A DNA stretch of 64,000 bases from Lachnospiraceae bacterium MC2017 (GCA_000701625.1 JNJK01000001.1:1-64000); one strand, 5' to 3'; counted from the stretch's first letter, positions 7,770 through 17,256 are shown. Notes: a model not told the origin generated them from the sequence alone. A program made the numbers and translations.

Positions 7770-9821
7770 TTAACCGGGAATTTCCCGTATTTTTTGACGT
7801 ATCACGTAACTCAGATCTTTTCCCCGGACTCTTTCTACATATCTGGTAACGTATTTATCCAGTTTTTCCTGATATTCATCCGGTGATATCTCGCCTCTCT
7901 CAACACCGGAGAGACCTTTTTCCCAACTTGCTGTCATCTCAGGATTCAGCATTCCGGGCATTGTGAGGTATACAACCTCGTAGACCATTTCTCCAAACTT
8001 ACCGGGAGTCAGAGTCTGTTTCTTACTGTTGATATAACCTATTTTTATGAGCTTCTCTATTATTCCGGCTCTGGTTGCACTCGTACCGATACCGGCACCC
8101 TTTATCTGTGCTCTCAGTTCCTCGTCTTCGATCAGCTGTCCGGCGTTTTCCATGGCCAGTACCATAGACCCGGAGGTGTATCTTTTCGGCGGAGATGTTT
8201 TTCCGTTTTTCATATTAAATCCGGCAATTCCGACTTCCAGATTTTTCTTTAGTTCTCCTGCGATAGCGGTGAGATCAACTTCATTCTCTTCTTCCTCTTC
8301 GTCTTCACCGTCACTGTCCGGATTTTCGGCCTTTTCAGCTTTTTCATCTTCCGCTTTCTTTGCTTTCTCCTGCTTTGCAAGGATCTTTTTGTCCTGACCG
8401 GTTATCACATAAAATCCGGGATACTTAAGGACTTTCGATGACGTAAAGAAGTGCTCCGTACCTACCAGGGTTTCCAGTGTGATCTTCTGAAATACTGCGG
8501 GAGGATAAAATATCGAAAGAAATCTCCTTACTATCATGTCATATACACGCTTGCAGAGATCACTCACATTATTATATTCAGATACATTTCCGGTCGGGAT
8601 GATGGCATAGTGATCTGTGACCTTGCTATCATCTGTGTACGGTTTTTTGTTGATCCCAGTATATAGTTTATTCTCGAGAATGTTCTTTGTAAACTGTGCT
8701 GTAGGCGGATATTTTAAAACTCCGTTCAGATTTTTGCTGATTTCCTTTGCTACAGCCGATGAAAGCACTCTCGCATCTGTTCTCGGATATGTTGTAAGTT
8801 TTTTCTCATATAGTTCCTGAGCAGCTGCAAGTGTCTGCTCGGGACTTATTTTGAAGCGCTTGGAACATGCCGCCTGTAATTCTGCCAGATTGTATAATAG
8901 CGGCGGCTTCTTTTTTTCCTGATTTTTATTTACGGACAGGATCGTTCCATGGTCTTCCTCCTGAAGTTTCTCAACGAACTTTTTTGCTTCCTCTTCATCC
9001 AGGAAACCTTTTTCATTGTATATCTTAGGTGAACCATAGTAGACAGAGCCTTCTACTGCTTTCCATTCACCGGTGTACTGTCCGTCCGGAAGTGTAAATG
9101 TTCCTATTATTCTGTAAAAAATAGTCTCTTTGAAATTTCTGATCTCTCTTTCACGGCGTACTACCATTCCAAGAACACAGGTCATTACGCGTCCTACTGC
9201 TATGGCTGCGTATTTTTTTGTTCCTGCGGCATCATTCAGCATACCGGCATAGCGAACAGAAAGTGCCCTCGAGAAATTTATACCCATGGCGTAGTCTTCT
9301 ATTCCACGCATTATGCCTGCATTTCCGAGATTATCGTATTCCGAATAGGGTTTTGCTTCCCTCATGCCCCGGCTTATTTCTTCCTCGGTAGTGGAGTCGA
9401 TCCAGACACGCCGCTCATCCATTCCTTCCCTGACGCCGCCGTAACGGCGGATAAGCTCCTCGATGACCTGTCCTTCCCGTCCCGAGTCTCCTGCCCACAA
9501 TACAGTGCCAATATCTTCTCTATGAAGCAGCGTATTTACAACATCATATTGCTTTTTGACGTTTCCTATTACTTCATATTTATATGTCTGCGGCAAAAAT
9601 GGAAGATCTTTGAGATTCCACTTTTTATACTTTTCATCATATTTTTCCGGATAACACATTTCTACCAGATGACCTACGCACCAGGTTATGACATATTCTC
9701 CGTTTTCGATGGAACCGTTTCGATTGCCGGATACGTGCAGGATCTTTGCATATTCCCGCGCAACGGACGGTTTCTCTGTTATGATCAAAGTTTTTAATTT
9801 CTTACTGCTTTCCTCACTCAA
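7770..9821 (-). CDS. topB: DNA topoisomerase III (type IA)
   Basis: This 683-residue type IA topoisomerase relaxes and decatenates DNA through a 5'-phosphotyrosine intermediate. A Toprim domain is visible: TEKPSVAR with Glu16, and GDSGREGQ with Asp112, a TopB-type variant of DxDREGE. The active-site tyrosine is Tyr345 in TTYPRTDARVLSS. The motif GIGTSATRAGIIEKLI follows late in the protein. A Lys/Glu-rich then Asp/Glu-rich insertion occupies about residues 478-515 and looks like a disordered linker. The start codon is TTG at 9821 with GGAG upstream; no earlier in-frame ATG exists. It is the first gene of the operon with the beta-helix protein and HD-GYP. TopB outside mobile elements is normal in this group. 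Confidence 0.93.
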   Translation of the reverse strand: MSEESSKKLKTLIITEKPSVAREYAKILHVSGNRNGSIENGEYVITWCVGHLVEMCYPEKYDEKYKKWNLKDLPFLPQTYKYEVIGNVKKQYDVVNTLLHREDIGTVLWAGDSGREGQVIEELIRRYGGVREGMDERRVWIDSTTEEEISRGMREAKPYSEYDNLGNAGIMRGIEDYAMGINFSRALSVRYAGMLNDAAGTKKYAAIAVGRVMTCVLGMVVRREREIRNFKETIFYRIIGTFTLPDGQYTGEWKAVEGSVYYGSPKIYNEKGFLDEEEAKKFVEKLQEEDHGTILSVNKNQEKKKPPLLYNLAELQAACSKRFKISPEQTLAAAQELYEKKLTTYPRTDARVLSSAVAKEISKNLNGVLKYPPTAQFTKNILENKLYTGINKKPYTDDSKVTDHYAIIPTGNVSEYNNVSDLCKRVYDMIVRRFLSIFYPPAVFQKITLETLVGTEHFFTSSKVLKYPGFYVITGQDKKILAKQEKAKKAEDEKAEKAENPDSDGEDEEEEENEVDLTAIAGELKKNLEVGIAGFNMKNGKTSPPKRYTSGSMVLAMENAGQLIEDEELRAQIKGAGIGTSATRAGIIEKLIKIGYINSKKQTLTPGKFGEMVYEVVYLTMPGMLNPEMTASWEKGLSGVERGEISPDEYQEKLDKYVTRYVERVRGKDLSYVIRQKIREIPG

Positions 9822-9943
9822 ATCAGCTAATCTCCATCATTTCCCGTTACAGACGGGATTAATTTCATTTCTGTCATGAGTAATCATTATAGCATGATAA
9901 TAAAATCTATGCTTTCATAAATATTTCCTGATGAGGCGTACAT

Positions 9944-10121
9944 TGAACTCAAAAAGTTACTGTTCAGACGCAACCGGAGCACTACGCTGCGGATGCTACG
10001 AACACTTAGTGAACGCATGTGAGCTTAGTGAGAGTGTATGCTTTAGCTGGTTGCGACCATAGAAAAAGGCGAGTCATTATGATTTTGCCCATCGCCGTAG
10101 GCGATTTAATTGGCAAAATCA
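9944..10121. repeat. Structured intergenic element made of nested inverted repeats
   Basis: About 180 bases consist of three successive inverted repeats: TGAAC/GTTCA (9944-9948 with 9962-9966); CGCAACC/GGTTGCG (9969-9975 with 10049-10055), which encloses two copies of CTTAGTGA; and TGATTTTGCC/GGCAAAATCA (10080-10089 with 10112-10121), which itself encloses ATCGCC-GTA-GGCGAT (10091-10105). The last hairpin runs into the 3' end of the broken permease. It resembles a non-coding miniature mobile or repeat element, but no second full copy is in the window. The rest of 9822-9943 shows nothing I recognise apart from the topB leader. Confidence 0.55.
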
Positions 10122-10339
10122 GTTACGTGAACTTCATCATGGAATAAAGTAATATAATTCTGAAGCCCAACAAAATGCTTCGTTCCCCTCGCAAGGTTTT
10201 TTACCGTAACATCCTGAAAACCCAGAACTATATTGCTGACGATCGGATATCCAACAAGCAGCATCATATAGATAAATGCCGGCAGGATATACAATAATCC
10301 AATATTATCGTACCGAAAAAACTGACGAACCCTTTTCAT
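10106..10339 (-). pseudogene. Remnant of a sugar ABC transporter permease (N-terminal fragment)
   Basis: From the ATG at 10339, which has a perfect AAGGAGG eight bases upstream, the frame reads as the start of a UgpA/LplB-like permease: first membrane helix LLYILPAFIYMMLLVGYPIV, then LGFQDVTVKN and FVGLQNYITLF. After about 65 residues the similarity stops, and the frame ends in sequence of the hairpin element. About 200 residues, including the EAA loop, are missing. The intact ribosome binding site and position after the GH31 gene suggest a third transporter component lost recently by deletion or insertion. Confidence 0.75.
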
Positions 10340-10464
10340 TACAAGCCTCCTTGTTACCACATATTTTCTGATGTAGTAATTGTAATCCCCGGAGAGCAGC
10401 GCCCACCGGGAATTTTCTAATAAAAGAGGAATAATCAAAGGGAAATCATCAAAGGGTAGAAAGT

Positions 10465-12840
10465 TCAATATACTTCGCGTATTGCATCTTTTATTATCTC
10501 AGGAATATCGAGCTGGGATAATTTTCCGTCAAACTTTTCTATATCGCCACATGTATTAAGGATATGATTTACTTCTTCTTTGTATCGGAGCTCACACCAT
10601 GCGTACTCTATCACATCGAAAACCTCTTTTTTCCAGTCATTTGACGCAAGCACGACATTTTCAATGACAATTTCCTGTACATCATTTGCATTGCATTTAT
10701 CAAGAGATATTTTTACTGTATGGGTTTTCTTATCCGTCTCATATCCGTCCACGCTGTTTATACCGTATATTTTCAGCATAAATGATCTCTTTGTCGGAAT
10801 CAGTGACAATTCACCCTGTGCTCCTGATATCCTGACAGTCATCTTCTTTCCGGCTTCATCCCAGTCTACACTGATATCGGTTCTGACAGATTTTCCGTCC
10901 CTGTATCCTTCAGTGATGCCATCATCCTCATAGATAGTGAAACTTCCGCTTGCACCTGCACCTATGAGGATTTCCAGTTCTTCAGGATTTTTGAACGCAT
11001 CCAGATCATTCTCACCGGCAAGAGGGACGATTCCTCCGCTTTTTATTAAAACGGGGATTGTTTCTATGCTGCGGTAAAGCTTTCTTAACTTTGATCTTTC
11101 ATAGATCCTGCCTGTGAAGATATCGTAATATCTGCCCTCAGGGATAAAGCATCTGACTGAAGACATCTTTAAGACGCTATCCTCTTTTTCGCAGATCGCT
11201 CCGACAAGCAGCTCACTTCCAAAGAAATATTCCTCTCCTACGGAATATGCTTTTTCATCCTTCGGATATTCATAATACACAGGTCTGATAAGCGGTTCAC
11301 TCTCCGCATAGGATCTGTGGTTCATCGTGTATAGATACGGTATCATCCTGTGCCGTAATCTCATAAACCTGTCGATGATCCCTCTGTAGGGCTGTTCAAG
11401 TCTCGATGGCTCTTTTATGAAAAACGGACTGTTTGAGCTGTGCAGACGCATTATCGGAGAAAATACACCAAACTGAATCCATCTCACGAGTCTTTCAAGG
11501 TCTTTATCTCCCTGCATGTGACCGCCTATATCGTGACTCCACCATCCGTATCCTGCATTACTGGATGTAGAGGTGAAGAACGGCTGCAGATGAAGGCTCT
11601 TCCAACTGGAAACCGTGTCTCCTGAAAAACCTACAGGATACCTGTGACTTCCGATTCCCGCGTATCGTGAAAAGATCATGGCTCTTTTTCCGCGTTTTTT
11701 CTGATCTTCAAAGTGATAATGGTTTAAGAGCCACAGTGGATCGATGTCACTGTCTGCCATCTTAGTTCCCTGCTGCCAGTCTATCCACCAAAAATCAACA
11801 CCCTTCTTCTCATAAGGTATAAGCGTGTCCTTGAAATACGCATCCCTGAATGCCTTGTCAGTGAGATCAAAGGAAATCGTTTCCTGAGACGCAGGATCTA
11901 TTCCAACCCGCTTTGCAGCTTCCGGATACATCGCCTCAAAAGCGCGTATTCCGTCTGCAGGATGGAGATTTAATGTCACTGCAAGTCCTTTTTCATGGAG
12001 AGTTTTTAAGAATCGGCCGTAATCCGGAAAGAGTTCTTTATTCCACGTAAATCCTGTCCAGCCGTTTCCGTATTTTGGATCCACGTCTGTCAGATGCCAG
12101 TCCATGTCAAGAACAGCGACTGACAGAGGTACATTTTCTTCCTCAAATCTCTTCAGCATTTCTAAGTAGCTCTGCTCTGAATACCGCTCGAATTTACTCC
12201 ACCAGTTCCCCAGTGCGTAGCGCGGAAGCATCGGTACTTCGCCGGTCAGGGTGTAAAATTCTTTTAATCCGCCGTAGAAGTCATCACCAAAGCCAAAGAA
12301 GTAAATATCCCTGCACTCATTTTTTCTTTCTGCCACTTCTCCGTTTACCAATAACGGTGTCGTGCTGTCATCAAGGACCGCATATCCACTCATTGAAAAG
12401 ATTCCGTCGTCAAGCATTACCAGACCATCTGTGAAATCAAGTGTGCGGGCTGTTCCGAAAAGATTGTCGCCTCCGGCATAGAGCTTACCGTAATTCCATA
12501 CTGCCCCATTTGCTTTTAAGGTGATATTTAACCCCTGAGATGTGAACGGTTTCCTGTCATACCGGAGGACAAGCGCTTCTGTCTCTATCTCCAGTAAGCC
12601 GTCTCTGTCTCTTTCAATATATGCAGTTACAGGAAAATCCCTGTTGAATACACTCAATGTTTTTTCATCGTTGAATAGACCGTCCTCACTGTATTCCATT
12701 CTGATGAGGCGCTCTGTTAGTACTGTGATCCTGTATTTATCCATAACTTTACAGGGAAGCGCGAAACGAACCTGTAAACACCGTCCTTTTCGTGCTCCCC
12801 TTCTCTCCTTACCTGTTTGACTTATAAGTATTGTATGCAT
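10465..12840 (-). CDS. Glycoside hydrolase family 31 alpha-glycosidase
   Basis: GH31 enzymes are retaining alpha-glucosidases, alpha-xylosidases and relatives. The 791-residue product has the N-terminal beta-sandwich, a TIM barrel from about residue 200, and C-terminal beta domains. The probable nucleophile is Asp354 in WWIDWQQG; most GH31 proteins read WxDxNE here. The acid/base Asp408 lies in FSGDT. GWWSHDIGG and MRLHSSN are further family motifs. No signal peptide is visible, so it is probably cytoplasmic and acts on imported oligosaccharides. The start is uncertain: the ATG at 12840 overlaps the preceding gene by 32 bases, and an ATG at 12744 would remove part of a plausible first strand. 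It is co-transcribed with the ABC transporter. The substrate is not predictable. Confidence 0.88.
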   Translation of the reverse strand: MHTILISQTGKERRGARKGRCLQVRFALPCKVMDKYRITVLTERLIRMEYSEDGLFNDEKTLSVFNRDFPVTAYIERDRDGLLEIETEALVLRYDRKPFTSQGLNITLKANGAVWNYGKLYAGGDNLFGTARTLDFTDGLVMLDDGIFSMSGYAVLDDSTTPLLVNGEVAERKNECRDIYFFGFGDDFYGGLKEFYTLTGEVPMLPRYALGNWWSKFERYSEQSYLEMLKRFEEENVPLSVAVLDMDWHLTDVDPKYGNGWTGFTWNKELFPDYGRFLKTLHEKGLAVTLNLHPADGIRAFEAMYPEAAKRVGIDPASQETISFDLTDKAFRDAYFKDTLIPYEKKGVDFWWIDWQQGTKMADSDIDPLWLLNHYHFEDQKKRGKRAMIFSRYAGIGSHRYPVGFSGDTVSSWKSLHLQPFFTSTSSNAGYGWWSHDIGGHMQGDKDLERLVRWIQFGVFSPIMRLHSSNSPFFIKEPSRLEQPYRGIIDRFMRLRHRMIPYLYTMNHRSYAESEPLIRPVYYEYPKDEKAYSVGEEYFFGSELLVGAICEKEDSVLKMSSVRCFIPEGRYYDIFTGRIYERSKLRKLYRSIETIPVLIKSGGIVPLAGENDLDAFKNPEELEILIGAGASGSFTIYEDDGITEGYRDGKSVRTDISVDWDEAGKKMTVRISGAQGELSLIPTKRSFMLKIYGINSVDGYETDKKTHTVKISLDKCNANDVQEIVIENVVLASNDWKKEVFDVIEYAWCELRYKEEVNHILNTCGDIEKFDGKLSQLDIPEIIKDAIREVY

Positions 12841-14389
12841 CCTTCTGGATATTCAGGAAATCCCCATATCCCATCATATCCAACTGGCTCTTGTAAGCGT
12901 CCCACTGCTCGTCAACTCCGCCTTCTGTGACCCACGTTGCCTGATTGGAATCTACGAAAGCTTCGATGTCTGTGTAAAGAGTCGCAAGTGTGTTCAGCTG
13001 ATCTACAGTGTAGCTCACATTCGGATATGCTTCTTTAGCGAACTTCTTCATTTCACTGTCAAGTGCAAGCTTGGAAGCATCTCCGTTTTCACCTGCATAG
13101 CTTACTTTGTCATTAAAATCCTCCCCTACGTACTTCGGACCGAAATCCCTAAATGAGTTGATCCATGCAAAAAGATCTGCTGAGTTCCCGTCATCCGGTT
13201 CCAATACTGTATATGTGCCGTCATCATTCTTCTTTACACCCTTATCAAATGAGCCGTAAAAGTTCTGAATAGAGGCATCCTCTGAATAAAATTCATCTAT
13301 CCAGGAAAGGAGCTTTTCAGGGTTTTTACAGGAACTTGTCACTACAAATTCATATCTACTGTAATTCCAGTGCTCCGGATCGGATGAAATGTACTGTTCT
13401 CCGTCCGTGCCTTTAAGTGCGGGAAGTGCGATATACTGGTCGCAGTTTGTGCCAAATGTCGCGTCTGCAGTCCATCCAGGTGCACTGCCTATAATCGGAG
13501 TTTCTGCCATGAGCTTTGCATCTCTCATTGAATCATCTTCTGTAAAGATCTCCTGATCGATAAGACCTTCTGCATATGCGTCATGCATAGCCTTTACCGC
13601 TTCCTTGTATTCATCTGAGGTCGGGATAAATACCGGCTCGCCGTTTTTGATAGTCATATTGTAGGTATTGTCAGCACCTACTGTTGTGCCAAAGGGCAGT
13701 CCAAAGAACATTACAGGATCGGCATATCCTCTTCCGTACGGGATCTCATCATTTGGATCACCGTTTCCGTTTGCGTCTTCACTCTTGAACTTTCTTAAGA
13801 CTTCCAGATATTCACTATAGGTCTCAGGTACCTTAAGTCCAAGATTATCAAGCCATGTCTTGTTGATAAACATCTGATTTGCAATTATCGGACGACAAGG
13901 CTTCTTTGCAGGAAGTCCATAAATATGCCCATCGCTTGAATACGCCAGCGCTTTCATTGTCGGATCTGACTTTATGACCTCACTGAAATTCGGCATACAT
14001 TTATCAATATAATCATCCAGTGCGATAAAGGAGCTTAAGTTCGACATGATATCGGATTCTGTGAAGCAGATCGAACCTAAAAATGCATCCGGAAGATCAT
14101 TTCCAGCCATCATTACTGACTTCTTATCAGTCCAGTCTGAGTTGAGGATAGTATTCCATTTAACTCTTATTCCCTTTTCCTTGGCAGCCGCATCCGGAAA
14201 CCCGGTGTGGTAATCTTCTCCCCAGTCAGACCAGCGCACTGTCGCTACTTCATAGCTTCCGTCACTGTCTGCCGCCTGGGCTTCTGTCGCTGCATTTTTA
14301 TTGTCTCCGGCGGAACTGCCGCAGGCACTCAGTACTCCTGCTGTCATCGTGGCTGCCGTTAGTAAGGCAATTATTTTCTTGTGTCTCAT
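12809..14389 (-). CDS. Extracellular solute-binding lipoprotein of a sugar ABC transporter
   Basis: This is a family 1 / LplA-like substrate-binding protein for oligosaccharides. From the ATG at 14389 (GGAGG nine bases upstream) the N terminus is a lipoprotein signal, MRHKKIIALLTAATM then a lipobox before Cys (LSACGSS), so it is anchored outside the membrane. An in-frame ATG 15 bases earlier would place the ribosome binding site inside the gene and is rejected. The mature part is acidic and about 500 residues, typical for YtcQ/LplA. It lies between the two permeases and GH31, consistent with one transport operon. No ATPase is encoded nearby, so a shared MsmX-type ATPase is expected. Confidence 0.88.
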   Translation of the reverse strand: MRHKKIIALLTAATMTAGVLSACGSSAGDNKNAATEAQAADSDGSYEVATVRWSDWGEDYHTGFPDAAAKEKGIRVKWNTILNSDWTDKKSVMMAGNDLPDAFLGSICFTESDIMSNLSSFIALDDYIDKCMPNFSEVIKSDPTMKALAYSSDGHIYGLPAKKPCRPIIANQMFINKTWLDNLGLKVPETYSEYLEVLRKFKSEDANGNGDPNDEIPYGRGYADPVMFFGLPFGTTVGADNTYNMTIKNGEPVFIPTSDEYKEAVKAMHDAYAEGLIDQEIFTEDDSMRDAKLMAETPIIGSAPGWTADATFGTNCDQYIALPALKGTDGEQYISSDPEHWNYSRYEFVVTSSCKNPEKLLSWIDEFYSEDASIQNFYGSFDKGVKKNDDGTYTVLEPDDGNSADLFAWINSFRDFGPKYVGEDFNDKVSYAGENGDASKLALDSEMKKFAKEAYPNVSYTVDQLNTLATLYTDIEAFVDSNQATWVTEGGVDEQWDAYKSQLDMMGYGDFLNIQKDAYNTYKSNR

Positions 14390-14410
14390 TATCTTTTCCT
14401 CCAATATTTT

Positions 14411-15298
14411 TTATTCTTTTACTGCTCCGAGCATTACACCCTGATTAAAATATTTCTGCAGGAACGGGTACATGCACATTATAGGCAGAGTAGATATCAC
14501 TATGGATGCGTAACGCATCATATCAGAGAGCTGCCTGAGTTCCTGCGCCATCGACCCTGTTGCAGCTCCCAGAAGTGACTGATTGGTTATCAGTATCCTT
14601 CTAAGCAGCAGCTGGAGTGGGATCAGCGACTCGTTATCAATATATATGAGTGCATTGAACCACTGATTCCATATCCCTACTGCTGTCCACAGAGCGATGA
14701 CTGCGATCACAGCTTTGGACAAGGGTATCACAAACTGAAAGAAATATCTGAAAGTCCCGCAGCCATCGATCTGTGCCGCTTCCCACAAGGAATCCGGCAA
14801 ATTATTTTTGAAAAAGGTCCGGGCTACTATAATGTTGTAGGTTGATACTGCAAAAGGAATAACCATTACCCAAAAGCTGTCATACAGCCCGAACTTTCTC
14901 ACTACAAAATAAGTCGGAATAAGTCCTCCGCTCACAAACATAGGTATCAGATAAAATATATTGATAATTTTTCTTCCATAAAGGTCTTTTCTTGATAAGG
15001 CATATCCTGCAGGCAGATTTACCGCAAGTCCTGCGATCGTACCTGTTATCGTATAAAGAATCGTATTACCGTAACTTCTCCAGATCGCTTCCTGCTTGAA
15101 AAGTTCTTTATAACCATCAAAATTTAATGCCTTTGGTATAAGCCATACTTTTCCGCTTACAACATCTGCGGGATCGCTAAAGGATGCGATCACTACAAAC
15201 CAGAGCGGATAAAGAGTTACCACGATCATGATCAAGGCTATAGCATACAGAAGTATTCGAACAACCTTGTCCTGATCTAATCTCTTTTTCCTGATCAC
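14411..15298 (-). CDS. Carbohydrate ABC transporter permease, LplC/YtcP type
   Basis: This 295-residue protein has six predicted membrane helices and the EAA loop WEAAQIDGCGTFRYFFQFVIP that contacts the ATPase. The ending GVMLGAVKE is typical of the LplC/YtcP group. The start is GTG at 15298 with AGGAGGA six bases upstream. It forms the inner-membrane channel together with the LplB-type permease just upstream and delivers sugar from the lipoprotein encoded downstream. Confidence 0.9.
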   Translation of the reverse strand: MIRKKRLDQDKVVRILLYAIALIMIVVTLYPLWFVVIASFSDPADVVSGKVWLIPKALNFDGYKELFKQEAIWRSYGNTILYTITGTIAGLAVNLPAGYALSRKDLYGRKIINIFYLIPMFVSGGLIPTYFVVRKFGLYDSFWVMVIPFAVSTYNIIVARTFFKNNLPDSLWEAAQIDGCGTFRYFFQFVIPLSKAVIAVIALWTAVGIWNQWFNALIYIDNESLIPLQLLLRRILITNQSLLGAATGSMAQELRQLSDMMRYASIVISTLPIMCMYPFLQKYFNQGVMLGAVKE

Positions 15299-15320
15299 AA
15301 CGTCCTCCTAAAATAGTTAC

Positions 15321-16238
15321 CTAAAACAGACTGCTTTCTGTGAGTTTCTTTGAGATAAAGTTCACAAGGAGCAGTATTACTACATTTACCACAGTATTGA
15401 ACAGACCGATCGCCGTTGAAAGACTATACTGCATGCTCTGCAGACCGATCTTGTACACATAAGTGGAAATGATCTCACTTGCCATGACATTCTGCACATT
15501 CTGAAGCAGGAACACTTTTTCAAATCCTATACCGAGGATATTTCCAACTCTCATTATGAGCAGTATCATTGCTGTCGGCATTAAAAGAGGCAGATCGATA
15601 TATCTGATCTTTTGAAGAGTTGTCGCGCCATCCATTGTCGCTGCTTCGTAGTAGCTGGGATCGATACCTGCAAGTGCTGCCAGATAAATGATGCTGTCCC
15701 ATCCGAGATGCTGCCAGATATCACTCCATACATATACATGACCAAATGCAGCAGGATCTGCCATCAGATTTGGAAACTCTCCGGCTCCTCCAAGAAACCT
15801 GTATATGTTTGCAAACAGTCCTGAACTCGGAGACAAAAAGATCAATACGAGTCCGCACATGACCATTGTCGAAATAAAGTGCGGCAGATAGGTTATCACC
15901 TGAAAGGTCTTTTTGAATTTGCCGTTTCTCATCTGATTGCACATAAGTGCAAGGATTATCGGGAGCGGAAAGCCTGCCGCGATACTGTAGCAGCTGAGCT
16001 TCAGCGTATTTAACAGGGTTACCTTAAACTGATACGAATTAAAAAACTGTACAAAATGCTTAATTCCGACGAAAGGGCTTCCGAAGATCCCTTTACTCGG
16101 TGTGAAGTCCTGAAATGCCATCACCAGACCGCCAAGCGGCAGATATGCGAAACATAACAGTAATAACGCCGAAGGAAGAAGCAGCATATACAGCGATGCG
16201 CTTTTCTTTATTTCAAGCATCCTTCTCTTACTTCTCAT
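15321..16238 (-). CDS. Carbohydrate ABC transporter permease, LplB/YteP type
   Basis: This 305-residue protein is the first gene of the transport operon. Six membrane helices are predicted, with the EAA-type loop YYEAATMDGATTLQKIRYIDLPLL. The N-terminal sequence LPLGGLVMAFQDFTPSKGIFGSPFVG is typical of LplB. AAGGAGG lies upstream, but about 15 bases from the chosen ATG, slightly long. It is divergent from the YesM/YesN regulator pair, which probably controls it. The 298 bases between 16239 and 16536 hold both promoters and, at the right end, a repeat copy. Confidence 0.9.
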   Translation of the reverse strand: MRSKRRMLEIKKSASLYMLLLPSALLLLCFAYLPLGGLVMAFQDFTPSKGIFGSPFVGIKHFVQFFNSYQFKVTLLNTLKLSCYSIAAGFPLPIILALMCNQMRNGKFKKTFQVITYLPHFISTMVMCGLVLIFLSPSSGLFANIYRFLGGAGEFPNLMADPAAFGHVYVWSDIWQHLGWDSIIYLAALAGIDPSYYEAATMDGATTLQKIRYIDLPLLMPTAMILLIMRVGNILGIGFEKVFLLQNVQNVMASEIISTYVYKIGLQSMQYSLSTAIGLFNTVVNVVILLLVNFISKKLTESSLF

Positions 16239-16449
16239 ATACTTTCATCATAACCTCCTTAATTACGTTTTCGTTCGATGTGCATATACTAATACACCAT
16301 GATGTTCGTTTATAGCACAATTCAGCACCTAAAATTTCACTATTCCGAAAAGGCGCTTTCACGTACTATACACTAGCATTATGCAGTCATTATTTTTCAC
16401 AATCCGGACATTTGATAGTAATATGTATTCTTAATAAAGCTAGTATTGT

Positions 16450-16536
16450 ATGATGACAAGGGTCAAAAGCTAAAATCCGATCGTGCCTGCACCTCAGCGC
16501 GGCATAGGAACCACCATCAGTAAAGGATCTAAATTT
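16450..16536. repeat. Dispersed repeat, internally deleted copy
   Basis: It begins ATGATGACAAGGGTCAAAAG and continues with AAAATCCGATCGTGCCTGCAC, closely matching the start of the longer element at 23542. It ends CATCAGTAAAGGATCTAAATT, matching that element's right part. The middle of about 100 bases is missing. It sits immediately upstream of the kinase start codon and may supply its AAGGAT ribosome binding site. Confidence 0.7.
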
Positions 16537-17256
16537 ATGGAAAGAAAAAATTATTCCCTTATCAGCGCTCTGCGCGGTCTGATAGTTTTAATTTTTATAA
16601 TGATGCTTCTAAACTTTACTTATTGTATTTTTTCTTTGATACAAATAAGAGAACGAAATTATAATGCAACCGAGTACAGCCTTATAAATATAGCTGCATC
16701 ACAAAGGAAACGACTCGATGCTATCGAGCGCTTTACAGAATGGGCGATCCTTAAGGAACCTGATGTACGAACGATTTCATCTGACCCGCATATCGGGAGT
16801 CATCTGGTACCGCTTAGAAACATTCGTGATCTTATAAAGGAGAGAGCAGGTTCTTTAGGAGAAACTACCGCTTTTTTTCTTCATGTAAAAAACGGTGATC
16901 ATTTTTATAGTCTGTCAACCGTACAAACGGACTATGAAGAATACGTCCGGATCGAAGATATGCTGCGTATGTGTTCCATTGAGACTAATAACCGGCTTAT
17001 ATGGAAGACACTTCAAAAAGACGATAAAAACTATATATATTTTCAGGTTAATTACAAAGGTGATACAATGATCGCTCTCATAGATACGGATGAGCTTGCC
17101 AGTGAATACCTCACAAATTCTGTGAATATTCCGCTAAATATCGAGCTTACCGGACCGGATGATACTGTTTTATATAGGAGCGCGGCCTCCTTTACCGGTC
17201 CCTTTGTAAAAAATATAGAAGCTTGCGGGGAAAAACCGCACTTCCATACACCGTAA
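16537..17256 (+). CDS. YesM-type sensor histidine kinase, N-terminal part (frameshifted)
   Basis: This is the first half of a membrane sensor kinase. From the ATG at 16537 it has one membrane helix (about residues 10-34) followed by an extracytoplasmic sensing region of about 190 residues. The frame then stops at 17256. The second membrane helix, HAMP-like linker and kinase domain follow in another frame from about 17235. The shift occurs near GGGGAAAAACC at 17227-17237, a homopolymer-rich spot where moving back one base restores one continuous protein. It is divergent from the ABC transporter operon it likely regulates. Confidence 0.75.
   Translation: MERKNYSLISALRGLIVLIFIMMLLNFTYCIFSLIQIRERNYNATEYSLINIAASQRKRLDAIERFTEWAILKEPDVRTISSDPHIGSHLVPLRNIRDLIKERAGSLGETTAFFLHVKNGDHFYSLSTVQTDYEEYVRIEDMLRMCSIETNNRLIWKTLQKDDKNYIYFQVNYKGDTMIALIDTDELASEYLTNSVNIPLNIELTGPDDTVLYRSAASFTGPFVKNIEACGEKPHFHTP

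Noticed and set aside
8047-8397. Serine-rich 116-residue frame opposite topB
   Set aside because: It mirrors the Glu/Lys-rich insertion of topB on the other strand; no ribosome binding site and no family resemblance.
16348-16361. Catabolite-responsive element in the sugar locus promoter
   Set aside because: The sequence AAAAGGCGCTTTCA matches one half of the consensus only; three positions disagree on the other side.
17227-17237. Programmed -1 frameshift in the kinase
   Set aside because: The site is not a proper X-XXY-YYZ slippery heptamer in the zero frame and no stimulatory stem was evident downstream; a mutation or sequencing error is simpler.
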